64,000 nt of DNA from Alistipes putredinis DSM 17216 (GTDB lineage Bacteria > Bacteroidota > Bacteroidia > Bacteroidales > Rikenellaceae): the NCBI RefSeq assembly GCF_000154465.1, contig NZ_DS499579.1, positions 186,001-250,000 of the forward strand, given 5' to 3'. Position 1 is the first letter of the stretch, and every line of letters begins with the position of its first letter. The position numbers and the translations under genes are program-made. Positions 1 to 7,665 of the stretch are shown in pieces. The notes below the pieces were generated by a model, which saw only the letters and a program-made list of their open reading frames with translations, was not told where the DNA came from and searched no databases.

Positions 1-1491
1 TTTTGTTCGTGTCCCTGTTACTCCCAAAGAAAAACGATAAGTAAACCGAGGCCCGATCTTTCCGGTGATCTCTCCGGCAAAATAATTTTTCAGAATGCTG
101 TTAGTTTCCCGGGAATAGCCCGACGTGTTGTCTATTCGATATTTGCTAATATCATAGTAAAAATAATCTCCGAATGAAAGCGTCAGCTTGTCGAAAGTCT
201 TGGTATAGAGAGCTTGGCCGTTCATCTGATAGCCGTCTCCGTCCATATTAAGAAAATCTTCAAATACAGGCGTATCGTCCGATAATGCGTATTGGTTCTT
301 ATAGGTATCGGAAACAGAATTTATGTAATCGCCTCGAAGTGTTATCATTAGTTCATGCCGGTTGCGGAATTGCCTCCAGAAGTACAGGTCGAGCGTCGGA
401 TTGAATGAGTGGGACTCGCTTTCCTTCACTCCGTAACGGTCCGAACCTATGCCATCCTGAATAAAGGCAAGCCGGGAATCGGTCTGTTGAGAATGCTTAT
501 CATAACTTGGGAAAAAGCGGGCTTGAAATACATATTTTCCGGGGAGTTGATTCGTGTATTTGAGACTAAATTGAGGACTTAAGAAGTTGTTTTCACTCTG
601 CCGTTCTTCCTCCTGCCGGAAATCCACCCCGTCGAGCGTATATTCCATTTCATCCGAGGCATATTGATCATCCCATGATCCGTAGCCTATGTTTGCAGTA
701 AATGCCAACTGATGCCGTCCCCGGTTGTATTGCAGGAAAAAACTATCGTTCAACCAGGGCGAAGTCAGATGTTGGTTCAGCTCCACACTTCCGTATATTC
801 CGTCTTCCCGAATTTTCGTGATAATGTTGATGACTTTATTGCCGTTGCTGAGGCCGAATTTGATGGGCGGCAGATCGTAGTATTCGATCTTTCGGACATC
901 TTCGGGCCGCAGAGTCGTCAATTCCTGTTCCGAAGAGGCGATACCGTTTACCAAGACCGTCACACTGCCATCGGACGCGGTGATTTGATTGGTCTGGCGG
1001 TTGATTCTGATCTGCGGAATCTTGTTGGTCAGATCGAGACTCGTGACCGCCGCCTTCCGGTCTTCATTGGTGATGGTATATACCGTCCGGTCGAAATAGC
1101 TGGCTGTGTTGTTGGCCGTGACGACCACCGCATCGATCTCTGCGACATCTTCGGACAGGACGTAATCCCGGACGACCTCCGTCATGCCTATCGAAGGTTT
1201 GCGAAGAAGCACCGTATCGTAAAGAGTCTTGTACCCGATTGTCCGAACCGATAGCAGGTAGCGGCCCGCACGGTGTTTTCCGAACCGGTAATTGCCGGCC
1301 ATATCGGTTATCACGCCTTCCGTGTAGCGGGTCGTATCCGGCAGTTGCTGGAGAATGACCGGGGCGAAGGCGACCGGTTCGTTTTTCTCGGTGGTAATTT
1401 TACCTTTCAGGACGATTTGCGCCTGGAGCGGTGTCGCCAGGCTCGTTATGATGATCAGAAGAAGAACGGGGATAAGTCGGGGGTGTCTCAT
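1..1491 (-). CDS. TonB-dependent receptor, 3' end cut by window edge
   Basis: Outer-membrane receptor of the CarboxypepD_reg plus plug plus beta-barrel type, presumably taking up a ligand with TonB energy. The frame is open from ATG at 1491 to base 1 (497 codons), so the C-terminal barrel is missing from the window. Residues 1-25 form a signal peptide ending LATPLQAQ; about 26-110 is a carboxypeptidase-regulatory-like beta-sandwich; about 120-220 is the plug, with VLVNGIASSEQ and IEYYDLPP; the rest alternates in the manner of barrel strands. It starts 62 bp after the receptor-like gene at 1554-2258 on the same strand, so the two are probably co-transcribed. No SusD-like partner is visible. 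The ligand cannot be told from the sequence. Confidence 0.85.
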   Translation of the reverse strand, partial: MRHPRLIPVLLLIIITSLATPLQAQIVLKGKITTEKNEPVAFAPVILQQLPDTTRYTEGVITDMAGNYRFGKHRAGRYLLSVRTIGYKTLYDTVLLRKPSIGMTEVVRDYVLSEDVAEIDAVVVTANNTASYFDRTVYTITNEDRKAAVTSLDLTNKIPQIRINRQTNQITASDGSVTVLVNGIASSEQELTTLRPEDVRKIEYYDLPPIKFGLSNGNKVINIITKIREDGIYGSVELNQHLTSPWLNDSFFLQYNRGRHQLAFTANIGYGSWDDQYASDEMEYTLDGVDFRQEEERQSENNFLSPQFSLKYTNQLPGKYVFQARFFPSYDKHSQQTDSRLAFIQDGIGSDRYGVKESESHSFNPTLDLYFWRQFRNRHELMITLRGDYINSVSDTYKNQYALSDDTPVFEDFLNMDGDGYQMNGQALYTKTFDKLTLSFGDYFYYDISKYRIDNTSGYSRETNSILKNYFAGEITGKIGPRFTYRFSLGVTGTRTK

Positions 1492-1553
1492 AGTTGCGGA
1501 GTTTGAAAAGAATATAAAATAGAGTAGTGAAGACGGGGCGGGAAGGGAGCGGA

Positions 1554-2258
1554 TTATAGTTCGCAACCGGGGGAAGGCGTCAGTTGTTCCTTAATGGAGG
1601 GGGCATTGAAATTCACTCCGACAGTTACGAAATTCAATACCCCGTCGTAATACGGCTCTTCCAGGTTGTCCAGTCTGTAATATTCGATACGCTCGATGTT
1701 GTCTGCGGTCAGATTTGTCAAAATAGCTGCATATCCAGCCTCATCCGGAATAATACCGCTGAACATAAGACATACCGTGGCGCCGTTTTCATCGGTCAAA
1801 TAACCATCTTCGTAGGTTATGCCCGGAATATGGCTGTAAAGATCCTCGATCGTCCGGGCATCGGGGGCAATCTGTTTGGGACGATACGTTTCCACGGGTC
1901 GGAAAGCTACGGTATCGGCAGAGCGCTCGACAGGAATGTAGTAATCGATGTTGCCTATTCTGCCGGGAACGTATTTGATCTCGATCTCCTTGCTTCTCGT
2001 TCGGATACCCGGACCCGATATTTTAAGCTGATAGGTCTGATCGGTTGCGACGTTTCCGAAATCATACCAACCGTTCATTGCCGTAATAGTCCCGTATTCG
2101 GGTTCTCCGGTCGCCGGATCGCATAACCATACCGATGCGAAAGGAACGGGGGTAGGTGTTTCCGATACATACACAAAACCTGTGATCTCCTGCTCTTGTC
2201 CTGCCGCAGAACTTATGAAGCCTGCCAAAGCGAAAAATAATAAAACGAATCTTTTCAT
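1554..2258 (-). CDS. Receptor-like exported protein: regulatory domain plus plug-like segment, no barrel
   Basis: A 234-residue protein with a signal peptide (about 1-20, ends SAAGQ), a carboxypeptidase-regulatory-like domain (about 22-110, EITGFVYVSE onward), and a plug-like segment (about 125-220, with IEDLYSHIPGITYEDG and NIERIEYYRLDNLEE). The order matches the N-terminal half of the neighbouring TonB receptor, including IERIEYY against its RKIEYYD, but the protein ends where the barrel should begin. The stop at 1554 is followed by only 62 bp before the receptor ATG, and I saw no continuing barrel frame. It may be a genuine periplasmic accessory protein or a truncated receptor; the intact frame and operon position favour the first. 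Confidence 0.7.
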   Translation of the reverse strand: MKRFVLLFFALAGFISSAAGQEQEITGFVYVSETPTPVPFASVWLCDPATGEPEYGTITAMNGWYDFGNVATDQTYQLKISGPGIRTRSKEIEIKYVPGRIGNIDYYIPVERSADTVAFRPVETYRPKQIAPDARTIEDLYSHIPGITYEDGYLTDENGATVCLMFSGIIPDEAGYAAILTNLTADNIERIEYYRLDNLEEPYYDGVLNFVTVGVNFNAPSIKEQLTPSPGCEL

Positions 2259-2580
2259 AGCCGTTGAATGTTTCTTAATTAAAAATAAGCATTTTATCGG
2301 GAATCAGACAAATAATTTTCGGATAAAATAGTTGCGAAATCGAAGAATGGTAATTTTATTTGTGTGATATTGAACTTTTTCTATATCTTATTTGAATATA
2401 TATTTACGATGGACGGAGTTGCGGAGCAATAAAAATATCGAGGTATGACGCGAAATTGCATTTTGACCGTTGTTTTGAACAAAATGCAGACTTTGTAAAA
2501 ATGAATTAAAATCGGAGAAAGAAAAATGCCTGATTTTTTTCGGCTGCAGATTTCGATAGGATAGGGTAAAGACAAAGGCA

Positions 2581-2614
2581 GCCGATAATCGATCGATTAT
2601 CGGCTATTTTTTTG
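2581..2614 (+). terminator. Palindrome with T-run, terminator-like
   Basis: Bases 2581-2604 form a perfect 24-bp palindrome whose half is GCCGATAATCGA, followed by TATTTTTTTG. It has the shape of an intrinsic terminator on the plus strand, but no plus-strand gene lies upstream. It may end an unannotated small RNA or be left over from a lost gene. Confidence 0.5.
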
Positions 2615-2634
2615 TTATCCTGCTGGACCTAAAA

Positions 2635-2843
2635 GTGATCCAGTCGGAATCACTCAATGAGCCGTCGGAGTCTTCCTGAAAATGCCGCTTATATGATATT
2701 ACAAGCTATATTTTCGGATCGTGGTTTATTTCAGTCTGTTTCAATTTGTAACTTATCTTGAGCGTACTTCATAACGTGGTTATGTAATTTTTCGTTTCTT
2801 GTGGTAGGATTTGATTCTATTATTTCCGGTTATAATCTTGAAA
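2635..2843 (-). repeat. Diverged ~205-bp repeat, copy A (gene remnant)
   Basis: This stretch aligns by eye with 5174-5385 in the same orientation. Near-identical blocks include CTTCCTGAAAATGCCGCTTA, AAGCTATATTTTCG, AACGTGGTTA and TATAATCTTGAAA, with small indels between. On the minus strand one frame reads HNHVMKYAQDKLQIETD where copy B reads CNHVVTYVRNKQQVEAES, so both look like decayed 3' portions of one gene family. The family was not identified. The two copies bracket the AT-rich lipoprotein gene. Confidence 0.6.
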
Positions 2844-3198
2844 TACATTACGGAATGTTTTGCCGCGATATTTTTAAACAATCTTGATATTGCTGCTTGG
2901 AATATAAACAGGATGGTTGTATAAAGTCCCAAGTGGATTTTTCAAGAAGGTTACCGATCGACTCGTTTTTATGGTTTGATATATTAATAAACATTATTGT
3001 TGCATAGTATGTGTCATAAGACAACTTCTAGCTATGAAAAGAGATAAATTGTCGAATTGTGTTTGCAATATTTATAATTATTATTAAATTTGATCAGGAA
3101 TTGTTTGGTATTTACATCTTTATAATTTTTCAAACTTATAAGCAATACAGAATGGTCATATATCTTACTTAAAATTATCTTTCTAATATTTATTGCTT

Positions 3199-4746
3199 AT
3201 GAAAAACATTAAACTTTTTGTAACATTCGTTGCTTCTTTATTTTTTCTTTTCTCTTGCGAGAAAGAAAAAGTTGAAACTTGTGGATTTGACACGATCAGA
3301 CTCACAGAGTCTTTCTTGACAGAATATGCAAAGGGAGACGGAGTGGACAACTATATGATAGCTCTTGCAAGTGGTCCGACAGTCTTCGATCCAACAAATC
3401 AGCAATGGCATACTGAAAATGACGGATGGGTAATGCTTATTAGTCTGTTCGCAGAACCTGTTGCCAATCTTGGGGCGCCGGAAATTCCTGAAGGAAAATA
3501 TACGCTTGGAAGTGCTCCGGGTGCGGGTGTTTGGAGTTCAGAAGAAGATGTCAATCAACTATACTATACCGGAAAAGACGGTGTTAGCACCTTGGTACCG
3601 GTAAGCGGAGAGCTTACTTTTGCCAAAACGGCAGATGGATACATAATGACTGGAAAGTTTTTGGCTGCTGACCAGAAAGAATATTGCGTAACCTATACCG
3701 GAACTCTTAAATTCCAGCCGCAAGGAGAAACTTCGGTTATTGATCAGCCTGTGAATACAAAATTCATAGGTGGACAGGCAATATATAAAGGTCCGGATCC
3801 ATCCTTCGGCGATTTGGGCTGGGTACAACTTGAACTTTATGATGCAGAGCCGGATCCGGAGATGGGGACGATTTTGGGTAATTTCTTAAAAATCAAGATG
3901 TTTATTCCTATTCAGACAGAAAAATTCACGTCCATGCCATCTGGCACTTGGAAATTGAATGCTTCTGCTGATGAAAATACGGCAGAACCTGGATATGATA
4001 GCGGAGAAGACCTTCCTACCGGATCATACGTAGTCCAGACAAGTTCGGACGGTTCGACAATGAAACTCGGTATGTTGAACCAAGGGACAATAACAGTAAC
4101 GGAAGACCAGCATGTTGTAATAGATGCTTACACAACCGAAGGAATTAGTGTAAAAGGAAACTTAAACAAACCTCTCGAAATACTGGATCTTGGAGGTGGG
4201 GAAGTCGATGATTCTCAATATTCTACTCTTACAACAGACAAAGTAATAGATCTTAGTGGCGCAGAAACAGCGTACTTTCTTGATTATGAAGATTATTATG
4301 AGAACGGCACACGAAATGTAGTGCTTCAGATCTTGGATAGTCAGTCAATGACAGGTATGTTTCTTGATCTGGCATTGTCGAAAGCAGATAATAGATACGA
4401 TCCCCTTCCCAACTGTACATGCACCCTCGATCCGGGAGATAACAGGGCGTTTACGTTTGCAGGAGGAAGTATTTGGCAGTCAAATGCCGTAGGAACCTGG
4501 GGATTCCTCAAGCTTCAAACCAATGGCGAGACTATAATGCCTGATTTCTCAGAAGCAGGAAATGCAGCCGGGGGATCGCTTACCATTACCAGAAACGGAG
4601 ATGAATATACTATAACAGTAAATTTCATTGATGACGCAGAAACTCCGCATCGTATCACAGGAACTTGGACTGGCACTCTGACTCCTTATTCATACACGGC
4701 ATCCGTAAGTGGTTTGTTAGAGCAATCGATGAAACCAGTTAAATAA
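3199..4746 (+). CDS. Lipoprotein with three similar beta-rich domains, function unknown
   Basis: A 515-residue predicted lipoprotein. I start it at ATG 3199 (MKNIKLF) because the upstream in-frame TTG at 3193 has no support. The lipobox is FFLFSC, with the acylated Cys followed by Glu-Lys. After it come three stretches of about 150 residues (roughly 30-178, 185-335 and 345-510). Each begins with an aromatic strand and contains a P.G.Y/W motif (IPEGKYTLG, MPSGTWKLN) or its counterpart. Two of them show a G-L-T-hydrophobic strand before D/G-Y-x-I (GELTFAKTADGYIM, GSLTITRNGDEYTI). Domains one and three close with a T-G-T-L strand. The codons are AT-rich, unlike the housekeeping genes, which suggests transfer. 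Intrinsic terminator at 4835-4874. No function is assigned. Confidence 0.75.
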   Translation: MKNIKLFVTFVASLFFLFSCEKEKVETCGFDTIRLTESFLTEYAKGDGVDNYMIALASGPTVFDPTNQQWHTENDGWVMLISLFAEPVANLGAPEIPEGKYTLGSAPGAGVWSSEEDVNQLYYTGKDGVSTLVPVSGELTFAKTADGYIMTGKFLAADQKEYCVTYTGTLKFQPQGETSVIDQPVNTKFIGGQAIYKGPDPSFGDLGWVQLELYDAEPDPEMGTILGNFLKIKMFIPIQTEKFTSMPSGTWKLNASADENTAEPGYDSGEDLPTGSYVVQTSSDGSTMKLGMLNQGTITVTEDQHVVIDAYTTEGISVKGNLNKPLEILDLGGGEVDDSQYSTLTTDKVIDLSGAETAYFLDYEDYYENGTRNVVLQILDSQSMTGMFLDLALSKADNRYDPLPNCTCTLDPGDNRAFTFAGGSIWQSNAVGTWGFLKLQTNGETIMPDFSEAGNAAGGSLTITRNGDEYTITVNFIDDAETPHRITGTWTGTLTPYSYTASVSGLLEQSMKPVK

Positions 4747-4834
4747 TCGGACAAGGGATGTTTTTTATAGTTAGAAAGATTATATAATATTTCTTATTGA
4801 GATAAATAAAAGAGTCTTTCAGGTAGGCGAATGA

Positions 4835-4874
4835 AAGGAGGGTAACTAATTTTTTAGTTACCCTCCTTGTTTTT
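4835..4874 (+). terminator. Intrinsic terminator of the AT-rich lipoprotein gene
   Basis: Stem arms 4835-4849 (AAGGAGGGTAACTAA) and 4854-4868 are exact reverse complements with a 4-nt loop, followed by GTTTTT. It lies about 90 bp after the stop at 4746. Confidence 0.85.
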
Positions 4875-5084
4875 ACCTGTATTCTGTCTCTATCGTAATT
4901 GTGATACTTGTGTAGATAAAAAGATAGCTTCATTTTATAACGGCTATGGATTCCGATTACCAATATTCGACAAATGAGAGCGACTTATTTATAAATTCGT
5001 TACGGCTTTTATAGTAACGAATTGACAGCGATTCATTTTCACAGGGTGACTTTTTGAGGCCTTTTTCTGTCGCAGGTAGGTGGA

Positions 5085-5117
5085 AAACATCTTTAAACCA
5101 CTGGTTTAAAGATGTTT
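5085..5117. repeat. Perfect 16-bp inverted repeat with 1-nt centre
   Basis: Arms 5085-5100 (AAACATCTTTAAACCA) and 5102-5117 are exact reverse complements around one C. There is no T-run, so it is not a standard terminator. It could be a recombination or binding site, or an accident within the decayed frame. Confidence 0.6.
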
Positions 5118-5173
5118 GTCTTGGTTTGTCAGAGTTTTTCATTTCTCTGAAGTGATCTCGCTGGGATCCGTTT

Positions 5174-5385
5174 GTGAACTCGATGGAATCATCCTATGAT
5201 CCGTCTGGGGCCTTCCTGAAAATGCCGCTTACATATTGCTATAAGCTATATTTTCGAGAGGTTGGCTTCTTTGATTCGGCTTCCACTTGTTGCTTGTTTC
5301 TAACGTAGGTCACAACGTGGTTACACAACTCTGTCGCTTCTTGTCATAGAACTTAATAGGGGTATTTCCTGTTATAATCTTGAAA
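5174..5385 (-). repeat. Diverged ~205-bp repeat, copy B (gene remnant)
   Basis: Partner of 2635-2843 in the same orientation, about 2.5 kb away, on the far side of the AT-rich lipoprotein gene. By-eye similarity is roughly two-thirds with several identical blocks. This copy keeps the longer protein-like minus-strand frame. Confidence 0.6.
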
Positions 5386-5548
5386 AAGCGATCTAATTTT
5401 CTTGCATCAACAATTACCTTTCATTAATAGTAAATTTCCGATTTGGGGGCAGATTTTCCGGGTTGGGTAAATCCATCCGGCGAAAGAGGGGGTGGATCGG
5501 TAATTTTATATCAAATATCCGAAATAGGTGGCTCTGCTTATACGCATC

Positions 5549-6003
5549 ATGCCATTGGTATATCGCTCTTTGGATTTTGCCGTGCATGGAGGTACTGCAA
5601 TCAACCTTTTTCACAAGAATATGCCCCGGTATTCGGTTGATATCGATCTGCCCCTCCCATACAGAATAGGGAAGAAAGTCTGAGGGCAATAAACAGGCAC
5701 TTTGAAGATCTGAAAGGGTACATTGAAAAATCCATACCCGGAATCAGGATTGTACCCAAATATAATGTCTGGAAATTACAATGTAAATTGGATGGGGCTA
5801 CTGTAAAAATAGAAGTGAACGGACCAAGAGGGGCTTGATAGGAGAAACGGCCGACATGATGCTTTGTGATAAAGCGCAGAAGGAGTTCAATATGGCTTGT
5901 AAGGCCCGGACTGTTTCTTATTCCTTGCTATACGGAGGTAAGATGGCGGCTGCACTAAGCCGGCAGCATCCGAGAGATTTATTTGACTGCAAGTATATGG
6001 AAA
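5549..6003 (+). pseudogene. AbiEii-family nucleotidyltransferase toxin, frameshifted and truncated
   Basis: Three consecutive frames join into one AbiEii-like protein. Frame one (about 5549-5656) reads FAVHGGTAINLFHKNMPRYS and then VDIDL, the nucleotidyltransferase GG...DxD core. Frame two (about 5657-5833) reads NREESLRAINRHFEDLKGYI and ends EVNG. Frame three (from about 5834) reads KRGLIGETADMMLCDKAQ and QHPRDLFDCKYM. Two single-base frameshifts near 5657 and 5833 break it, and the C-terminal part (roughly 130 residues in family members) is absent: the match stops at the terminator starting 6001. AbiEii is the toxin of type IV toxin-antitoxin and abortive-infection systems; no intact AbiEi antitoxin gene is visible upstream. 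Dead as it stands. Confidence 0.75.
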
Positions 6004-6040
6004 AAAGTAACGACTCTGAAACAAAGCCGTTACTTTTTTG
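6001..6040 (-). terminator. Bidirectional intrinsic terminator
   Basis: Arms 6001-6012 (AAAAAAGTAACG) and 6028-6039 are perfect complements with a 15-nt loop, A-rich on one side and T-rich on the other. It lies just past the stop of the minus-strand OmpH-like gene at 6076 and marks the broken edge of the AbiEii remnant. Confidence 0.75.
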
Positions 6041-6075
6041 TCGAGATACGGACCCCGGGTGAGCGGAGCGCTCTT

Positions 6076-6663
6076 CTATTTCTTGTCCTTGTCTTTCTTT
6101 TCCAGGGCATAGAGACGATTCACCTCCTGAAGCACGGCGGGCGTGATGTCGAGCGTCGAATCGGCGTCGAGCAGGGCATTGGCATTGACGATGAGTTTGT
6201 AACGACCATCGGCATTAAGGTTCTCGATGGCGCGGTGCAGCAGGTCCTGAGCCCGGTTCGAGAAGACGAAATTCTCTTCGTCGAGCGCTTTGGCTTCCTT
6301 CTGTGCCGCAGCCTGGTACGAAGCTATGCGGCGCTCGATGTTCTCCTGTGTGGATTGCGCGTCGTTGGTGGTGATAAGCCCCTTTTGGTATTTCTCCTGG
6401 AGCTGGGCTACTTCGTACTGGAAGTTCTGCTCCTTCTGTGCCCAGCTCTTCTGTGCCTTTTCGGTCTTGTCTTTCAGGGCGATGCCTTCTGCATTGTAAA
6501 GATCGGACTGCGCGAGCACGGCTTCGACCTGCACGTATGCGATGTCACCGCCGCCTACTTCCCGTTGCTCGGTTGCTTCGGTAGCTGCCGTTTCGACGTT
6601 TTTGGTGCCGCAGGCGGTAAATCCTGCCAGGGCGATCAATGCCGCGAAGAAGAGTTTTTTCAT
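6076..6663 (-). CDS. OmpH/Skp-family lipoprotein
   Basis: A 195-residue member of the OmpH/Skp family of periplasmic chaperones that hold unfolded outer-membrane proteins. It has a lipoprotein signal (lipobox AGFTAC, Cys at about 18), so it is probably membrane-anchored, unlike soluble Skp. After a Thr/Glu-rich linker, IAYVQVEAVLAQS matches the family opening strand. About 60-145 is a charged, Gln/Lys/Glu-rich coiled coil (the tentacles), and the C-terminus returns to the body domain (YKLIVNANALLDADSTLDIT). It is divergent from ruvA, with overlapping promoter elements between them. Confidence 0.8.
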   Translation of the reverse strand: MKKLFFAALIALAGFTACGTKNVETAATEATEQREVGGGDIAYVQVEAVLAQSDLYNAEGIALKDKTEKAQKSWAQKEQNFQYEVAQLQEKYQKGLITTNDAQSTQENIERRIASYQAAAQKEAKALDEENFVFSNRAQDLLHRAIENLNADGRYKLIVNANALLDADSTLDITPAVLQEVNRLYALEKKDKDKK

Positions 6664-6704
6664 GTGTTATCCGTTGTTTTGGTTAAAAATATCGCTTTGA
6701 AAGG

Positions 6705-6712
6705 CAAAGGTA
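6705..6712 (-). promoter_or_regulatory. -7 element for the OmpH-like gene
   Basis: On the minus strand the bases read TACCTTTG, an exact Bacteroidota -7 element (TAnnTTTG). The -33 box is weak (CTTG about 21 nt upstream). It is about 42 bp before the ATG at 6663. Confidence 0.55.
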
Positions 6713-6724
6713 GAAAAAAATCTT

Positions 6725-6732
6725 TACTTTTG
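6725..6732 (+). promoter_or_regulatory. -7 element for ruvA
   Basis: TACTTTTG matches TAnnTTTG 27 bp before the ruvA ATG. The nearest TTTG (6696-6699) is 25 nt upstream, longer than the usual 19-21. It lies almost back to back with the minus-strand element at 6705-6712. Confidence 0.45.
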
Positions 6733-6759
6733 TCAAGCCACATTCAAAATTAGAAACTC

Positions 6760-7344
6760 ATGTACGAATATCTCTCCGGTACCATTTCCGAACTCGCTCC
6801 CACCCATGCCGTGTTGGATGTCGGCGGAGTGGGGTACTTTCTTCAGATATCGTTGCAGACATATTCCGAAATCGAGCACTCCGACCGAGTGAAACTGTTC
6901 GTTCATTACGTGGTTCGGGAAGACGCCCAGTTGCTTTACGGCTTCGCGTCGAAGGCCGAACGGGAACTGTTCCGCCACCTGATAAGTGTCTCCGGCGTAG
7001 GCGGCAATACCGCCCGGATGATTCTCTCGACCTATTCGCCGAGGGAGTTGCAGGGGATCATCGCTACCGAAAACGCCGTCCTTCTCAAAAATGTCAAGGG
7101 ATTGGGGCTGAAAACGGCGCAGAAGATCATCGTCGAGTTGAGCGGCAAGATGGCCGGCCTGGGACTGACGGGGGATACTGTTACAGCCCCTGTCGCCGGC
7201 GGGGATTACGAGGAGGCGCTTGCGGCGCTGGTCATGCTCGGGTTCGGGAAAGCGGCGGCGGATAAAGTCGTAAAAATCGTTGCTCGGGAAAATCCCGGAG
7301 CTTCGGTGGAGGATCTGGTCCGTATGTCCCTTAAACGATTGTAG
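6760..7344 (+). CDS. ruvA: Holliday junction branch migration protein RuvA
   Basis: RuvA binds four-way DNA junctions as a tetramer and loads the RuvB helicase. All three domains are visible in 194 residues, the usual length: the OB-fold (about 1-64, from MYEYLSGTISEL), tandem helix-hairpin-helix motifs (LISVSGVGGNTARMIL about 73-88, and VKGLGLKTAQKII about 110-122), and the small C-terminal RuvB-contact domain (about 148-194, EALAALVMLGFGKAAADKVV). It is monocistronic here: no ruvB or ruvC lies next to it, and a 320-bp gap follows. Confidence 0.95.
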   Translation: MYEYLSGTISELAPTHAVLDVGGVGYFLQISLQTYSEIEHSDRVKLFVHYVVREDAQLLYGFASKAERELFRHLISVSGVGGNTARMILSTYSPRELQGIIATENAVLLKNVKGLGLKTAQKIIVELSGKMAGLGLTGDTVTAPVAGGDYEEALAALVMLGFGKAAADKVVKIVARENPGASVEDLVRMSLKRL

Positions 7345-7665
7345 CATATAATCGTACATTTCTATTTCGCAGGTTACTCATATCTTTCGATGTATCTTTT
7401 TTTGACGGTTGCAGCATCGAATCCGAGGGTCGCTTATTCGCGGTATGTGTCTGCGTCTGTAACGCGGACCTTTCCCTAAATATCCTTCTCGAAAGGGGCG
7501 TGGGGCGCTACGTTCCCGATTAATTATTACGTTTTTGTAACGGCCTTCTTGTTTTTGTCGATTTAATATTTTTGAAACTTTTTTTTATATTTTTCTTAAA
7601 ATATTTGGGGGGGGGAAATTTTTTTATATTAGTTTTGCGCCGAAAAGAGTAAACGAACCCCCAAA
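7345..7665. other. Intergenic region with G9 tract and promoter
   Basis: About 320 bp after ruvA without a gene. The proximal part has no recognisable element. The distal part turns AT-rich and holds a TTTG / G9 / TAGTTTTG promoter (7604-7637) for the small membrane protein at 7666. Confidence 0.5.
7604..7637 (+). promoter_or_regulatory. Promoter with a G9 tract in its spacer
   Basis: TTTG at 7604-7607 and TAGTTTTG at 7630-7637 match the Bacteroidota -33 and -7 boxes. The spacer is 22 nt, longer than the usual 19-21, and begins with a run of nine G (7607-7615, the first being the last base of TTTG). Loss or gain of G would change the spacing, so expression could vary by slippage. Confidence 0.5.

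Larger units (their letters stand above)
2259..3198. other. AT-rich intergenic region, no convincing gene
   Basis: About 940 bp between the divergent genes at 2258 and 3199, much richer in AT than the housekeeping part of the window. It contains a perfect 24-bp palindrome with a T-run (2581-2614) and copy A of a diverged repeat (2635-2843). A minus-strand frame at 2381-2575 is low-complexity and looks accidental. A weak promoter for the minus-strand receptor operon may lie at 2283-2315 (minus-strand TTTG, about 21 nt, TATTTTTA). Nothing else is recognisable. Confidence 0.5.
4957..5385 (-). pseudogene. Decayed minus-strand gene fragment of unidentified family
   Basis: Reading the minus strand from about 5385 gives a protein-like frame (QEATELCNHVVTYV, then KQQVEAESKKPTSRKYSL) broken by in-frame stops, continuing SGIFRKAPDGS and then into an open stretch 5142-4957 that ends SFVEYW. 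Part of it is shared with copy A at 2635-2843, with mainly conservative amino-acid changes, which suggests it was once coding. I do not recognise the family; a transposase or recombinase tail is possible but unproven. Confidence 0.35.
4747..5548. other. Degenerate intergenic region with repeat and inverted repeat
   Basis: About 800 bp between the lipoprotein gene and the AbiEii remnant. It holds the lipoprotein terminator (4835-4874), a perfect inverted repeat (5085-5117), and repeat copy B with a broken minus-strand reading frame (4957-5385). I see no intact gene. Confidence 0.55.

Noticed and set aside
1..1491. SusC of a SusCD polysaccharide-utilisation locus
   Set aside because: No SusD-like gene or glycoside hydrolase is next to it in the window, and the neighbour is a receptor-like fragment. 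The part beyond base 1 is not visible.
2381..2575. 64-codon minus-strand frame
   Set aside because: AT-rich, low complexity, no signal, promoter or family motif; consistent with chance.
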